From Hyphomicrobiales bacterium (GTDB lineage Bacteria > Pseudomonadota > Alphaproteobacteria > Rhizobiales > Rhizobiaceae), in contig UCFC01000024.1 in assembly GCA_900471515.1 (NCBI GenBank), forward strand, positions 124,001 through 188,000: a stretch of DNA of 64,000 nt. Reading direction: 5' to 3'. The notes below the pieces were generated by a model. The model was not told the DNA's origin. It did no database searches and saw only the letters and a program-made list of their open reading frames with translations. Shown one piece after another: positions 1 through 10,059 of the stretch (position 1 is the stretch's first letter; the number at the start of each line of letters is the position of its first letter). A program made the translations under genes and the position numbers.

Positions 1-37
1 GAAACAGGCGGGATCGCTTGGTGGCAGCTCTCGTCAT
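1..37 (-). CDS. possible 5' end of the next minus-strand gene (cut by window edge)
   Basis: An ATG on the minus strand at 37 opens a reading frame that runs without a stop to the window edge (first residues MTRAATKRSRLF). The basic N-terminus would fit the start of a secreted protein. In rhizobia an EnvC/M23-type murein hydrolase activator often follows rlmH, so that is the most likely identity. Only 12 codons are visible and no clear ribosome binding site precedes the ATG, so this is a pointer, not a firm gene call. Confidence 0.25.
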   Translation of the reverse strand, partial: MTRAATKRSRLF

Positions 38-161
38 GCGTGTCGGGGTTTACTCGTTCAAATCGCCCGGAACCTAAGCTGATTTGGGGCTGTTGACCAG
101 AAAGTTTGAAGGAGAAGAGGCCGCGAGGCAAAACACGGCTGCGTGACCATTTCCGGCTGTA

Positions 162-644
162 TCAGACACGATGGTAGGGGTGGCCGGACAGGATGGTCAC
201 GGCGCGATAGAGCTGCTCGGCAATGAGGGTCCGGACGATCTGGTGCGGCCATGTCATCTTGCCGAGGCAGAGCGTGATATCGGCACGGTCGTAAAGGGAA
301 GGGTCAAGGCCGTCGGCACCGCCGATCGCGATCGTCAGGTCACGCTTGCCCTGATCGCGATAGGTGCCGAGCAGGTTGGCAAAGGCTTCGCTGTCCAGCG
401 CCTTGCCGCGTTCGTCCAGAAGAATGAGGATGCTGCCGTCGGCAAGCGATTTCGAGAGCATGGCGGCTTCCTCGCGCTTGCGGGTTTCCGCATTGGCGGC
501 GCGGCTTTCGGCCACTTCGGCAATACGGGAAAGTTCCAGGCCGACCGCAGGACCGGCCTTCGCAAAACGGTCGAAATAACGGGCCGCAAGATCCTTTTCG
601 GGGCCGGACTTCAGCCGTCCCACAGCAAAAAGACCAATCCGCAT
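162..644 (-). CDS. rlmH: 23S rRNA (pseudouridine1915-N3)-methyltransferase RlmH
   Basis: A 160-residue protein of the SPOUT methyltransferase class, which methylates N3 of pseudouridine 1915 in helix 69 of 23S rRNA using S-adenosylmethionine. It begins MRIGLFAVGRLKSGPEKDL. The SAM-binding knot region is clear: LLDERGKALDSEAFA near residue 75, then IAIGGADGLDP near residue 105. The family C-terminus LIAEQLYRA...GHPYHRV is complete. Length matches the usual 155-160. The ATG at 644 has GGAG seven bases upstream. It follows rsfS by about 120 bp on the same strand, the usual partner in rhizobia. Both act on the large ribosomal subunit, so joint expression is plausible. Confidence 0.95.
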   Translation of the reverse strand: MRIGLFAVGRLKSGPEKDLAARYFDRFAKAGPAVGLELSRIAEVAESRAANAETRKREEAAMLSKSLADGSILILLDERGKALDSEAFANLLGTYRDQGKRDLTIAIGGADGLDPSLYDRADITLCLGKMTWPHQIVRTLIAEQLYRAVTILSGHPYHRV

Positions 645-762
645 TCATCCGCTCCTGCCATGCCGCGCTTTGGAAGCGCAATGTGGACGTACCGGCCAAT
701 CGACGAGGATCGGCCCGGTCAGTTACCACGTCTCAGGCGCCGGGCGAATGCCGGGCTGCCTG

Positions 763-1176
763 TCAGTGCAGCGTTTCCTCGTCCATATCCGGAGCCGCCC
801 ACATCTTTTCGATGTTGTAGAATTCGCGGATTTCGGGACGGAACACATGCACAATGATGTCACCGGTGTCGATCAGGATCCAGTCGCCGCCCTCCTGACC
901 TTCGACACGGGCCGTACCGAAGCCCTCGTCCTTGAGATCAGTGAGCAGGTGATCGGCGATCGCCATGACATGCCTGTTCGAGCGGCCGGAGACGACAACC
1001 ATGTAGTCTCCCAGCGCCGATTTTCCGGCAATGTTGATGGTGACGATATCTTCAGCTTTGGAATCCTCGAGGCTAGCGAGGACGGCTTCCAGAGCACGGG
1101 CAGCGGCATCGGCGCCACGTTCCGCACCCTTCGGGACAACGGCGAGCGTTTTTCCCTTGGCGTGTACTGTTGTCAG
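763..1176 (-). CDS. rsfS: ribosomal silencing factor RsfS (YbeB/Iojap family)
   Basis: The family protein binds ribosomal protein L14 and blocks subunit joining when translation has to be lowered. Core motifs are present: KAEDIVTINIAGKSALGDYMVV, SGRSNRHVMAIADHL, GDWILIDTGDIIVHVF and the C-terminal RxFYNIEKMW. The start is unusual. The homologous N-terminus (TTVHAKGKTLAVVPKG) is directly preceded by a CTG codon at 1176, which has AGGAAAGG about 8 bases upstream. No ATG, GTG or TTG lies at the right distance. The nearest standard starts are GTG at 1215 and ATG at 1206, which would add an unfamiliar cysteine-rich 10-13 residues. I favour CTG (137 residues) but cannot prove it. rlmH lies downstream. 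Confidence 0.85.
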   Translation of the reverse strand: MTTVHAKGKTLAVVPKGAERGADAAARALEAVLASLEDSKAEDIVTINIAGKSALGDYMVVVSGRSNRHVMAIADHLLTDLKDEGFGTARVEGQEGGDWILIDTGDIIVHVFRPEIREFYNIEKMWAAPDMDEETLH

Positions 1177-1415
1177 TGCTTTCCCTTTCCTGGAATGACA
1201 AACCATGCACAACACAGATCCGGCACAACCGGATCATGGTTAAGATAGGCATCAAACCATTAACGTTTCAAGACGCGGCGCAGCGCGCGGGCGGCCGAAA
1301 GTGGCATTTGGCGTCACGAAATCGAGATTTCGACCCTGGGTCGATCGGAAGGTGCTGTGTACAGCGTCTGCGGTCGGGCGTAAAGTGCCGGCGATTCCCG
1401 CAAATTTCGACTGAT

Positions 1416-1793
1416 ATGACCAAAACAACTGAAAATCCGCTCACGCCCGTCCTGCGAATCACCTTCCCCGATGACGACCGACTCGGCCACGGCAAGATGG
1501 AGCTGCTCGAGCATATCCGCGAGACAGGTTCGATCTCGGCCGCCGGCCGCGCGATGGACATGTCCTATCGCCGGGCCTGGATGCTGGTTGCCGAAATGAA
1601 CCGCATGTTCAAGGCGCAGGTGGTGGAATCCCAGCGCGGCGGCCAGAAGGGCGGCGGCGCGGCATTGACGCCCTTCGGCGAGGAACTGCTGGCGCGCTTT
1701 CGCGATATGGAAAAGACGGTACGCGCCAGCCTTGCCGACGATCTCGCCTGGCTGGAAGACAACCGTAACCTGCAGCCGGGCGACCGGCGCTGA
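1416..1793 (+). CDS. modE: ModE-like molybdate-responsive regulator, DNA-binding domain only
   Basis: A 125-residue winged helix-turn-helix protein of the ModE N-terminal (LysR-type HTH) class. It has the family pattern GHGKMELLEHIRETGSISAAG, MSYRRAWMLV and GGQKGGGAALTPFGEELL. Classical E. coli ModE is about twice as long because it carries a C-terminal molybdate-binding (molbindin) pair. That part is absent here, as in many alphaproteobacterial ModE-like proteins, so how it senses molybdate is open. It is convergent with modC, and its stop codon abuts the modC stop with no spacer. A candidate Mo-box in front of modA at 4455-4478 is the expected target. An in-frame upstream extension to 1170 has no family similarity and was rejected. 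Confidence 0.8.
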   Translation: MTKTTENPLTPVLRITFPDDDRLGHGKMELLEHIRETGSISAAGRAMDMSYRRAWMLVAEMNRMFKAQVVESQRGGQKGGGAALTPFGEELLARFRDMEKTVRASLADDLAWLEDNRNLQPGDRR

Positions 1794-2864
1794 TCAGGCT
1801 TCCAGCGCCACCGTCTTGATAACGGCGAAGGCAGGCATGCCCGGGCATAATCCCAGGCGCTCGCAGGACAGCGCGGTGATGCGCGACAGCACGGCGTCGC
1901 CGGCGCAGTCGAGGCGGATCTCGACGGTCCCATCCGCCGCCGGCGAAACCTGCAGGATGGTTCCTTCCAGAATGTTGAGAGCGCTCAACCCTTCCGGCTT
2001 GCGTGTCGCCAGCATCACGTCTCTGGCCGGGATGCGGATGCGCACGGGCCTGCCTACGGCCGGGGCGGCGCCGGGGACATAGAGTCTGCCCGCCTTCAGC
2101 AGCACCGTCGAAATGCGATTGGCCGGATCGATGCTTTCGGCCGTGCCTTCCAGCACGGCGCCGGCTTCCTTCCGGTCTTCCGGCAGCAGGGACGAGCGGC
2201 TGAGGATTTCCGTTGCAGGGCCTGCGGCTTCCACTGTGCCGTCGCGCATGACCACGACCTGGTTTGCCAGGCGCGCGACCTCGGCGATCGAATGGCTGAC
2301 ATAGACGATCGGAATATCCATCTCGTCCCGCAGGCGTTCGAGATAGGGCAGAATCTCTGCCTTGCGGGCTTCGTCCAGCGCGGCAAGCGGCTCGTCCATC
2401 AGCAGCAGGCGCGGCGAAGACAAGAGCGCGCGACCGATGGCGACACGCTGCTTCTCGCCCCCCGACAATTTTGAAGGGCTGCGGGCCAGCAACTGGCCGA
2501 TATCCAGCAGATCGACGACGGTGCTGAAATTTTCCGCGCGCGCCGATTTCGGCGCGAACCAGCGGCCGTAGGAGAGGTTGGCCCGCACGCTCAGGTGCGG
2601 AAAGAGCCGCGCCTCCTGGAAGACATAGCCGAAACGCCGGCGGTAGCGCGGAACGAAGATGCCCTTTGCCGTGTCCGTCAGCGGTTCGCCATCCAGCAGG
2701 ACGCGGCCTTCGGTCGGGCGGATGAGGCCGGCAATGATGCGGATGACGGAGGTCTTGCCGGAGCCGGAACGGCCGAAAAGTGCCGTCACGCCGCGCTCGG
2801 AGGTGAAGGCGGCATCGAGGCCGAAGGCGCCGAGGCGGTGTCGTGCTTCGACAATGAGGGTCAT
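1794..2864 (-). CDS. modC: molybdate ABC transporter ATP-binding protein ModC
   Basis: A 356-residue cytoplasmic ATPase that drives molybdate import with ModB and ModA. Walker A is GRSGSGKT near residue 32, the ABC signature is LSGGEKQRV near residue 133 and Walker B is LLLMDEP just after it. The last ~65 residues (from [11 protein letters not shown]) form the TOBE/Mop domain that binds oxyanion in this family. Length equals that of typical ModC. The ATG overlaps the modB stop by four bases (ATGA), so translation is coupled. The stop codon at 1794-1796 directly abuts the convergent modE stop, forming TGATCA and leaving no room for an intergenic terminator. Confidence 0.95.
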   Translation of the reverse strand: MTLIVEARHRLGAFGLDAAFTSERGVTALFGRSGSGKTSVIRIIAGLIRPTEGRVLLDGEPLTDTAKGIFVPRYRRRFGYVFQEARLFPHLSVRANLSYGRWFAPKSARAENFSTVVDLLDIGQLLARSPSKLSGGEKQRVAIGRALLSSPRLLLMDEPLAALDEARKAEILPYLERLRDEMDIPIVYVSHSIAEVARLANQVVVMRDGTVEAAGPATEILSRSSLLPEDRKEAGAVLEGTAESIDPANRISTVLLKAGRLYVPGAAPAVGRPVRIRIPARDVMLATRKPEGLSALNILEGTILQVSPAADGTVEIRLDCAGDAVLSRITALSCERLGLCPGMPAFAVIKTVALEA

Positions 2865-3556
2865 TCCGGATCGATCCTCCGACCGGCAAGATAGGCGAGA
2901 AATTCGGAAGCAAGCAAGGCGAGCATGGAAATCACGATGGACACGAGGGTAAGCCGCATGGCGCCGGTGTCGCCGCCCGGCACCTGGGTGAAGGTGTAGA
3001 TGGCGGCCGACAGCGTCTGCGTTTCGCCGGGAATGTTGGAGACGAAGGTGATGGTGGCGCCAAATTCACCCATCGCTTTGGCAAAACACAGGATCATGCC
3101 GGCGATGATGCCGGGGATGGTAAGCGGCAGCGTGACCGTCAGAAAGACCCATAGCGGGCTTGCGCCCAGCGTGCCGGCCGCCTCTTCCAGCTTGCGGTCA
3201 ACGGATTCGATGGAGAGGCGAATGCTGCGCACCATCAGCGGAAAGCCCATGACGGCGCAGGCAAGTGCCGCACCGGTCCAGCGGAAGGAGAGCACGATGC
3301 CGAGATATTGATCGAGCAGGCTGCCGATCGGGCCGCGACGACCGAAAAGGATGAGAAGGATGAAACCGGTGACGACCGGGGGCAAGATCAGCGGCAGGTG
3401 GATGATGCCGTTCAGGACGGACTTGCCCCAGAAGCGCCCGCGGGCGAGCAGCAGGGCGACGAGGATACCGAGCGGCAGGCTTGCCGTCATGGCGACGAAA
3501 GAAACACGCAGGCTCAGCAGGATCGCCGTCCACTCTTCATCGCTCAAGCCGAACAT
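2861..3556 (-). CDS. modB: molybdate ABC transporter permease ModB
   Basis: An inner-membrane permease of about 231 residues starting [16 protein letters not shown]. Five hydrophobic segments are visible. The cytoplasmic coupling (EAA-type) loop reads [22 protein letters not shown], which contacts Mod[21 protein letters not shown] is highly typical of ModB. The ATG at 3556 has AAGAAG about 9 bases upstream. A TTG seven codons earlier is in frame but less convincing. It is second in modABC, about 90 bp behind modA, and the gap contains an 8-bp stem-loop (3589-3616). Confidence 0.94.
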   Translation of the reverse strand: MFGLSDEEWTAILLSLRVSFVAMTASLPLGILVALLLARGRFWGKSVLNGIIHLPLILPPVVTGFILLILFGRRGPIGSLLDQYLGIVLSFRWTGAALACAVMGFPLMVRSIRLSIESVDRKLEEAAGTLGASPLWVFLTVTLPLTIPGIIAGMILCFAKAMGEFGATITFVSNIPGETQTLSAAIYTFTQVPGGDTGAMRLTLVSIVISMLALLASEFLAYLAGRRIDPE

Positions 3557-3588
3557 ATGCAAGCGTCTTCTTTTCAAAAGTCAAAATG

Positions 3589-3616
3589 GTGAAGGCCCGC
3601 CGAAGCGAGCCTTCAC
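3589..3616 (-). terminator. intercistronic stem-loop between modA and modB
   Basis: The arms GTGAAGGC (3589-3596) and GCCTTCAC (3609-3616) pair perfectly across a 12-base loop. It follows the modA stop on the transcribed strand and is not followed by a strong U-run. It is therefore more likely an mRNA-stabilising or partially attenuating structure that keeps binding protein above permease levels than a full terminator. That role is inferred. Confidence 0.5.
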
Positions 3617-3643
3617 GCTAAGCTGTCAGCGCCGATTGCGCAA

Positions 3644-4435
3644 TTATTTCAGGATGGTGAAGCCCTGTGCCGTGAAGAAGGGGGCAGCCTTGTCCGATTT
3701 CAGAAAATCGAGATAGGCGGCAGCATCCGGATTCTTGCTCTCGGCGAGAAGCGCGATCGGATAGATGATCGGCGGATGGGAATCGGCCGGGAAGGTGCCG
3801 ACGATCGCAACGCCCTTATCGGCGGCCGCATCCGTCTGGTAGACGATGCCGTAAGGCGCTTCGACGCGGGAAACGAGGGCGAGCGCGGCGCGCACGCTTT
3901 CGGAATAGGCGACCTTGGGTTCGACCGACTTCCAGACGCCGAGCTTGTCGAGCGCCGTCTGCCCGTATTTGCCGGCCGGAACCGACTTCGGCTCACCCAT
4001 GGCGAGCTTGCCATCGCCGACCAGCCCCGCCAGATCGAAGCCCTGCTTGATTTCTACCGGCTTCTGCTTGCCGTTTTCCGCCACGAGCACGAGGCGGTTG
4101 CCGAGAAGGTTGGAGCGCGTGTCTGCCTTGATCAGTTTCTTGTCGGCGACATAGTCCATCCAGTTGAGGTCGGCGGAAATGAAGACGTCGGCAGGGGCGG
4201 CATTTTCGATCTGCTTGGCGAGCGCGCCGCTTGCCGCGTAGGAAGCGACGGCTTCCTTGCCGCTTTCCTTGGCCCAGGCGGCATTGGCCGCATCAAGGGC
4301 ATCCTTCAGGCTTGCGGCGGCGAAGACCGTTACCTTTTCGGCGGCTGCGGCAGGTGCCGAAAGCGCCGCCGCGCCGAGCCAGATGGCCGAAATCGCGGCG
4401 GTTGCCAGTTTCATCCAATAGCGGCGGTTCTGCAT
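3644..4435 (-). CDS. modA: molybdate ABC transporter periplasmic binding protein ModA
   Basis: A periplasmic molybdate-binding protein of about 263 residues. The N-terminus (MQNRRYWMKLATAAISAIW ... SAPAAAAEKVT) is a Sec signal peptide with likely cleavage after AAA. The mature start VTVFAAASLKDALDA is the ModA signature, including the serine that contacts the oxyanion. Further motifs are NAAPADVFISAD and RVEAPYGIVYQTDA. I chose the ATG at 4435 because GGAG lies 9 bases ahead of it; an in-frame ATG five codons earlier overlaps that ribosome binding site. First gene of modABC. The Mo-box at 4455-4478 lies 20 bases upstream, a position suited to repression when molybdate is sufficient. Confidence 0.94.
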   Translation of the reverse strand: MQNRRYWMKLATAAISAIWLGAAALSAPAAAAEKVTVFAAASLKDALDAANAAWAKESGKEAVASYAASGALAKQIENAAPADVFISADLNWMDYVADKKLIKADTRSNLLGNRLVLVAENGKQKPVEIKQGFDLAGLVGDGKLAMGEPKSVPAGKYGQTALDKLGVWKSVEPKVAYSESVRAALALVSRVEAPYGIVYQTDAAADKGVAIVGTFPADSHPPIIYPIALLAESKNPDAAAYLDFLKSDKAAPFFTAQGFTILK

Positions 4436-4454
4436 GATTTTTCGCTCCATGTTT

Positions 4455-4478
4455 CGAAATATCTAAACGGATATAACG
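4455..4478 (-). promoter_or_regulatory. candidate Mo-box (ModE operator) in the modA promoter
   Basis: On the minus strand this reads CGTTATAT, an 8-base spacer, then ATATTTCG. The E. coli ModE operator has half-sites CGnTATAT and ATATAnCG with the same 8-base spacing. The left arm is a full match and the right arm differs at one defined position. The site overlaps a plausible -10 (TATATC) of modA. Its position and the nearby modE-like gene support the call; binding is inferred. Confidence 0.75.
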
Positions 4479-4500
4479 GCGTGCGCGCTTTGGCTAGAGT

Positions 4501-4518
4501 TATGTTTCACGAAACATA
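4501..4518. promoter_or_regulatory. palindrome TATGTTTC-AC-GAAACATA upstream of the Mo-box
   Basis: A perfect 8-bp inverted repeat with a 2-base centre, 23 bp upstream of the Mo-box. It may be a second regulator site of the modABC promoter. It resembles a parS site with the central TG deleted, which would probably abolish ParB recognition. Function unknown. Confidence 0.45.
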
Positions 4519-4726
4519 GCGGCCGCGGAGCCCCGGTTTCCCGCGCCGCATCTTCACGCATTCGTGAGGTGCATGGCTTCTGTCAAGCCTAGCAGGCAGA
4601 AGGCAAAAATGTGGCACTTCCGCTTGCCAAACGGCAAGGAGTTCCAGCCAGCCAGTTCGGATCGATCAATATTTGCTGATTAAACCGGCAACGAATTCGG
4701 CCTTGATTTGCGGAGGTCTGCGCTAT
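4519..4726. other. non-coding stretch between the mod promoter and the sRNA
   Basis: Together with 4436-4518 and the sRNA this is a ~490-bp gap without a protein gene. I see no credible ORF in this part. It presumably holds upstream promoter elements of the sRNA, but no -35/-10 pair stands out. Confidence 0.4.
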
Positions 4727-4745
4727 GTGCATTGCTGCAATGCAC
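4727..4745. promoter_or_regulatory. inverted repeat upstream of the sRNA (possible operator)
   Basis: GTGCATTG, then CTG, then CAATGCAC: perfect 8-bp arms with a 3-base centre, about 45 bp ahead of the first sRNA hairpin. The position suits a regulator site over the sRNA promoter. No regulator can be named. Confidence 0.45.
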
Positions 4746-4782
4746 CTGTATATATTCACCTTCTGAACAAATGTGCTAAAAG

Positions 4783-4903
4783 ATAATCATCCGACGGCTT
4801 CTCCTCCTCCCATAGCCGTCCGATAGGATCGACAACACTCCTCCTCCCAGTTGTCGATCAAGTTTTAAGCCCGACGCATCTCCTCCCGCGTCGGGCTTTT
4901 CAT
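4783..4903 (+). ncRNA. alpha-r14 / 'cuckoo' family small RNA with three anti-SD hairpins
   Basis: Three consecutive hairpins each expose a CU-rich anti-Shine-Dalgarno loop. Hairpin 1: GACGGCT (4793-4799) with AGCCGTC (4814-4820), loop containing CTCCTCCTCCC. Hairpin 2: GATCGACAAC (4827-4836) with GTTGTCGATC (4850-4859), loop containing CTCCTCCTCCC. Hairpin 3: AAGCCCGACGC (4867-4877) with GCGTCGGGCTT (4888-4898), loop containing CTCCTCCC, followed by a U-run, so it is also the terminator. The known alpha-r14 ('cuckoo RNA') family of Rhizobiales has exactly this plan, with CCUCCUCCC in the loops. It is thought to pair with ribosome binding sites or compete for them. The 5' end is a guess; the 3' end is fixed by the terminator. 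It sits between modA and nadD on the opposite strand to both. Confidence 0.88.
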
Positions 4904-4924
4904 TTCCCGGAAGTTTTCAGACAA

Positions 4925-5587
4925 TCAGACCTGTTCGGCTGCCTTATGCAGCGCGCCGTCGCGAATGGCTGTCGAACTCAGGGTCGAGCGCGGGCCGTGA
5001 ATGAAGGTCCAGGCCGGGGCGGGCTTCTTCCAGAGAATACGGGCATCATCTTCGTCGATGCGGGCAAAGGCAAAGGTCTTGGCCATTTTCGAGGAAAGGT
5101 AGGAGAGCGTCGAGCCCGGCCGGTCGATAACGGCGATCGGGAAAGTGCGGGCGATATCCTGCCATTTTTGCCAGCGATGGAAATTTTCCAGGCTGTCGGC
5201 GCCCATGATCCAGATGAAATGCACATGCGGATTGCGGGCTTTCACGCGGGCAAGCGTATTGGCCGTATAGCTGACGCCGAAGGCCTGTTCGAAGGCGGTC
5301 ACTTTGATATGCGGATCGGCAGCGATGCTTTCGCTGCGCGCGATACGCTCGGCAAGCGGTGCCAGATGATTGCGGCTCTTCAGCGGATTGCCGGGCGTCA
5401 CCATCCACCAGAGCTGGTCAAGCCCAAGACGGCGGATGGCGATTTCGGCGACCAGGGCATGTCCCTCGTGCGGCGGATTGAAGGAGCCGCCGAATAGACC
5501 GACGATCATGCCGCGTTCACTATGCGGCATGCGGAGATAACGCCGGTCTAGCTGCTGCGTGGTCACGTCAGGGCCGCGTCTGTCCAT
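4925..5587 (-). CDS. nadD: nicotinate-mononucleotide adenylyltransferase NadD
   Basis: Adenylates nicotinic acid mononucleotide in NAD synthesis. The nucleotidyltransferase signature [18 protein letters not shown] lies near the N-terminus, followed by [12 protein letters not shown] and [16 protein letters not shown]. The C-terminal SSTAIRDG matches the ISSTxIR motif. The start is uncertain: ATG at 5587 overlaps the proA stop by about 20 bases, GTG at 5566 lies just behind the proA stop, and ATG at 5530 gives the shortest version. None has a strong ribosome binding site. Coordinates use the longest. It is the last gene of obgE-proB-proA-nadD. In many rhizobia rsfS and rlmH follow directly, but here the sRNA and mod genes intervene. 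Confidence 0.92.
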   Translation of the reverse strand: MDRRGPDVTTQQLDRRYLRMPHSERGMIVGLFGGSFNPPHEGHALVAEIAIRRLGLDQLWWMVTPGNPLKSRNHLAPLAERIARSESIAADPHIKVTAFEQAFGVSYTANTLARVKARNPHVHFIWIMGADSLENFHRWQKWQDIARTFPIAVIDRPGSTLSYLSSKMAKTFAFARIDEDDARILWKKPAPAWTFIHGPRSTLSSTAIRDGALHKAAEQV

Positions 5588-6843
5588 TGCCGCGAACGCG
5601 GTATTTGAAGGAAGTGAGCTGCTCGACGCCGACGGGGCCGCGCGCATGCATCTTGCCGGTGGCGATACCGATCTCCGCACCCATACCGAATTCGCCGCCA
5701 TCGGCAAACTGGGTCGAGGCATTGTGCAGGAGGATGGCCGAGTCGATCTCCGTGAAGAAACGCTCGACGACAGCAGGATCTTCAGCGAGCACGGCTTCCG
5801 TGTGGTTCGACGAATATTTCTGGATATGGTCGATCGCGCCGGAAATGCCGTCGACGACGGCAACGGAAATGATCGCATCCAGATATTCGGTCGACCAGTC
5901 TTCCTCGGTCGCGGGCTTCAGGCCGGGTACGACCTCAAGAACGGCTGCCGAGGCACGCACCTCGCAGCCGGCTTTAACCAGAACCTCGATCAGCGGTGCC
6001 AGATGCGTGGCCGTTGCGGCGCTATCGACCAGCAGGGTTTCGGCTGCGCCGCAGACGCCGGTGCGGCGCATCTTGGCGTTGACGATGATCTTCTTCGCCA
6101 TATCGAGATCGGCCGACGCATCGACATAGATATGGCAGAGGCCTTCGAGATGGGCAAAAACCGGCACCCGCGCCTCGTTCTGCACGCGGGCGACGAGGCT
6201 TTTGCCGCCGCGCGGCACGATGACGTCGATTGCGCCGTCAAGGCCGCGCAGCATGGCGCCGACGGCGGCGCGGTCCGTGACGGGTACGAGCTGGATTGCA
6301 TGTTCCGGCAGGCCGGCAGCCTTCAGGCCTTCGACCATGCAGGCATGGATCGCAGCCGAAGAGCGGCGCGAATCCGAGCCGCAGCGCAGGATGACCGCGT
6401 TGCCGGCCTTGAGGCACAGCGCACCGGCATCGGCCGTCACGTTCGGCCGGCTTTCGAAGATGACGCCGATGACGCCGAGCGGCGTGCGGGCACGCTCGAT
6501 CTTCAGGCCGTTCGGACGATCCCAGGACGCAATCACTTCGCCGACAGGATCGGGAAGGGCGGCAATCGCCCGGATGCCCTCGGCCATTTCCGTGACGCGC
6601 TTGTCGTTCAGCGTCAGGCGGTCGATGAAGGAGGCGAGCATGTCCGTGCCTTCTACATCTTTCAAATCCTTGGCATTTTCCGAAAGAATATGGGCCTTGT
6701 TCGCCAGGATGGCGTCGGCCATGGCGCTTAGAGCCATGTTCTTGGAATCGGTGGAAGCAAAGCCCAACGGTCGCGCGGCGGCCTTGGCCTTGCGGCCGAT
6801 GTCATTCATCAGCACGTCAATGTCAGGGCTTTGCACAACCGCA

Positions 6844-6851
<8 letters not shown>
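5568..6851 (-). CDS. proA: gamma-glutamyl phosphate reductase ProA
   Basis: A 427-residue NADPH-dependent reductase converting gamma-glutamyl phosphate to glutamate semialdehyde, the second step of proline synthesis. It shows the aldehyde dehydrogenase-like fold and family motifs: [50 protein letters not shown], and the catalytic cysteine region [14 protein letters not shown]. The end [14 protein letters not shown] is typical. The ATG at 6851 has AAGGACGC upstream and overlaps the proB stop by eight bases, so the two proline enzymes are translationally coupled. Confidence 0.96.
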
Positions 6852-9136
<2,285 letters not shown>

Positions 9137-9159
9137 TCAGGCGGAGGTCAAAGAATATC

Positions 9160-10026
9160 GTGATTTTTGCGAGCTATAACATACAGTACGGCTTCGGTCT
9201 CGACGGCAGATACGATCTGGAGCGTATCGCCAAGGGTCTCGAAGGTGCCGATGTCATCGCCCTGCAAGAGGTGACGAGAGGCTTTGCCCGCAACGGTCAT
9301 GCCGATATGCCCGGCGCTATCGGGGCTCTGTTTCCCGACCATTTCTGGGTCTATGGACCGGCCTGCGATATTCATGTCGAGGCGGCGCCGGGTCAGATTT
9401 CGTTGCCGCGCGGCACTCGCTTCCAGTTCGGCAACATGGTTTTGTCGCGCTGGCCCATCCTGTCGGTGCGAACGCTGCTTCTGCCGCGCAGCCGCACGGT
9501 GGACAAGATCAATCTGCAGCGCGGCGCAACGGAAACCGTCATTGCGCTGCCCGATGGCGCTGTCCGCGTCTATTCCGTCCATCTCGACCATGTCTCCGGA
9601 GACGAGCGCATCGCGCAGCTCCGCTATCTCAACGAGCGCATCAATGCCTTCGTTCACGAAGGCGCGTCGCTCACCGGCGGCGCCGAATTCGGGCTTTCCG
9701 AGCTGCCGCTGCCGGCGGATTATGTCGTTATGGGCGATTTCAACATGGAGCCGGAATCGCCGGAATACTGCGCCTTTGCCGGATCCGCCGACCGGTTTTA
9801 CGGCCGCACGGCGCGTATCGGCACGCCTGTCGACGCCTTTGCGGCGCTCGGAGCCTATGGGCCCGAAAGCTACAGCTGGATGGATCCGGACGATCGCGGC
9901 AGGCGCATGCATCTCGATTACTGTTTCGTCAGTTGCGGCCTCAAGGACCGGTTGAAATCCGCTTTCATCGATACGGATTGCCAAGGCTCCGATCATTTTC
10001 CTCTTCGGGTCGAGATCGGCGATTGA
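9160..10026 (+). CDS. endonuclease/exonuclease/phosphatase (EEP) family hydrolase
   Basis: A 288-residue protein of the EEP superfamily of Mg-dependent phosphoesterases (DNase I, AP endonuclease, sphingomyelinase relatives). Diagnostic motifs: FASYNIQYGFGLDGRYDLERIA with the metal-coordinating Asn, VIALQEV with the metal-binding Glu, VHLDHVSGDERIAQL, VMGDFNMEPESPEY with the GDFN motif, and the C-terminal DYCFVS ... DCQGSDHFPL, whose SDH carries the catalytic His. No signal peptide is evident. The GTG at 9160 has GGAGG upstream, and an upstream extension would overlap the obgE start. Substrate cannot be deduced. It ends at a perfect 12-bp stem-loop shared with the convergent GNAT gene. Confidence 0.85.
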   Translation: MIFASYNIQYGFGLDGRYDLERIAKGLEGADVIALQEVTRGFARNGHADMPGAIGALFPDHFWVYGPACDIHVEAAPGQISLPRGTRFQFGNMVLSRWPILSVRTLLLPRSRTVDKINLQRGATETVIALPDGAVRVYSVHLDHVSGDERIAQLRYLNERINAFVHEGASLTGGAEFGLSELPLPADYVVMGDFNMEPESPEYCAFAGSADRFYGRTARIGTPVDAFAALGAYGPESYSWMDPDDRGRRMHLDYCFVSCGLKDRLKSAFIDTDCQGSDHFPLRVEIGD

Positions 10027-10054
10027 AAGGACGCCGCCGTCGGGCGGCGTCCTT
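10027..10054. terminator. bidirectional stem-loop terminator
   Basis: AAGGACGCCGCC (10027-10038) pairs perfectly with GGCGGCGTCCTT (10043-10054) around a GTCG tetraloop. It lies between the convergent EEP gene (stop at 10026) and the GNAT gene (stop at 10060). The stem ends supply short A and T runs on either side, so it can serve both strands. Confidence 0.8.
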
Positions 10055-10059
10055 CGATG

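Noticed and set aside
1170..1415. An N-terminal extension of the ModE-like protein.
   Set aside because: The upstream codons overlap the rsfS start region and show no ModE similarity; the ATG at 1416 gives the family N-terminus.
4501..4518. TATGTTTCACGAAACATA as a parS site.
   Set aside because: The central TG of parS is missing, which changes half-site spacing; kept only as an unassigned palindrome.
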